DNA from: Thermomicrobiaceae bacterium | GTDB lineage: Bacteria > Chloroflexota > Chloroflexia > Thermomicrobiales > Thermomicrobiaceae | Assembly: GCA_007124395.1 (NCBI GenBank) | Contig: SLFF01000495.1 | Location: 1 to 5,332, forward strand | Length of the DNA stretch: 5,332 nucleotides | Reading direction: 5' to 3' | Part shown: positions 5,218 to 5,332 of the stretch, in pieces | Layout: each line of letters opens with the position of its first letter | Position numbering within the stretch: the stretch's first letter is position 1 | Made by a program: the position numbers and the translations under genes | Notes under the pieces: generated by a model | What the model saw: only the letters and a program-made list of their open reading frames with translations | Told to the model about the DNA's origin: nothing | Databases searched by the model: none

Positions 5218-5331
5218 TCAGGGGTTCGAGATCTGTGGGTTTGCCTCAGGGGCGAGGTCACTGGCCTCTGCGGGATTCTGTCGGCGCCCACGCAAGAGCC
5301 TCGATGAGTTGCCCAGAATCCCGATATCCGG
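5218..5331 (-). CDS. Possible C-terminal fragment of a leftward gene cut by the window edge
   Basis: Reading leftward from 5331 there are 37 open codons to a TGA at 5218-5220. They encode PDIGILGNSSRLLRGRRQNP followed by an Ala/Glu/Pro-rich tail ending NPQISNP. About 70% of third codon positions are G or C, which fits the other genes, but another minus frame is open for 52 codons to a TAG at 5172-5174, so the choice is uncertain. I recognise no family. If real, it would lie upstream of the LLM gene on the same strand, ~165 bp before its ATG. It could equally be non-coding. Confidence 0.25.
   Translation of the reverse strand, partial: PDIGILGNSSRLLRGRRQNPAEASDLAPEANPQISNP
5271..5323. repeat. 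10-bp perfect inverted repeat near the right edge
   Basis: CGGGATTCTG (5271-5280) and CAGAATCCCG (5314-5323) are exact reverse complements, 33 bp apart. After a 2-nt bulge, GGC (5283-5285) can also pair with GCC (5311-5313). They fall inside the doubtful coding fragment. They may be an operator pair, an RNA stem or chance. Confidence 0.4.
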
Positions 5332-5332
5332 C

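Noticed and set aside
1..5332. CRISPR array, tRNA, rRNA, insertion sequence or defence system
   Set aside because: No regularly spaced repeats, cloverleaf, rRNA segment, transposase or nuclease motifs were seen; the genes are metabolic or redox.

Overview
The window is GC-rich bacterial DNA (by eye roughly 58-60% GC) with one truncated and four complete protein genes. Positions 1-3147 read rightward and 3224-5054 read leftward. A possible sixth gene end lies at the right edge. I recognise no mobile element, CRISPR array, tRNA or rRNA. The gene set would fit a Chloroflexota-like or actinobacterial-type genome: NADPH-type glutamate synthase, a very acidic cupredoxin lipoprotein, a Mer-like LLM-family oxidoreductase and an M55 D-aminopeptidase homologue. 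This assignment is a guess, because the window holds no phylogenetic marker.

Left part (1-2330): the 3' end of gltB (glutamate synthase large subunit, GXGXG domain) is followed 74 bp later by complete gltD (small FAD/4Fe-4S subunit). Together they make the enzyme that converts glutamine plus 2-oxoglutarate to two glutamates with NADPH.

Intergenic region (2331-2607): this 277-bp stretch is unusually structured. It holds a short GC hairpin just after gltD and a 69-nt imperfect hairpin of about 26 pairs whose 14-nt loop carries CUCCUCCUCC. Next come a C-tract block (four G-runs on the minus strand, a G-quadruplex candidate) and a further dyad around GTTAA. It precedes a lipoprotein gene and is the part of the window least explained by ordinary gene content.

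Middle (2608-3210): a 179-aa lipoprotein has a lipobox, a long Asp/Glu linker and a C-terminal cupredoxin-like domain with candidate copper ligands. It ends in a textbook intrinsic terminator that also sits between the convergent genes.

Right part (3224-5131, minus strand): an LLM-family oxidoreductase gene and an M55 zinc peptidase gene form a tight two-gene operon. Seven bases separate the stop from the next start, and the peptidase ribosome binding site overlaps the oxidoreductase stop codon. A plausible sigma-70-type promoter precedes the pair. The last ~200 bp hold A-tracts, inverted repeats and a possible C-terminal coding remnant of a leftward gene cut by the window edge. No evidently new multi-gene system is visible. 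The best candidates for follow-up are the structured 2373-2461 element and the oxidoreductase-peptidase pair.
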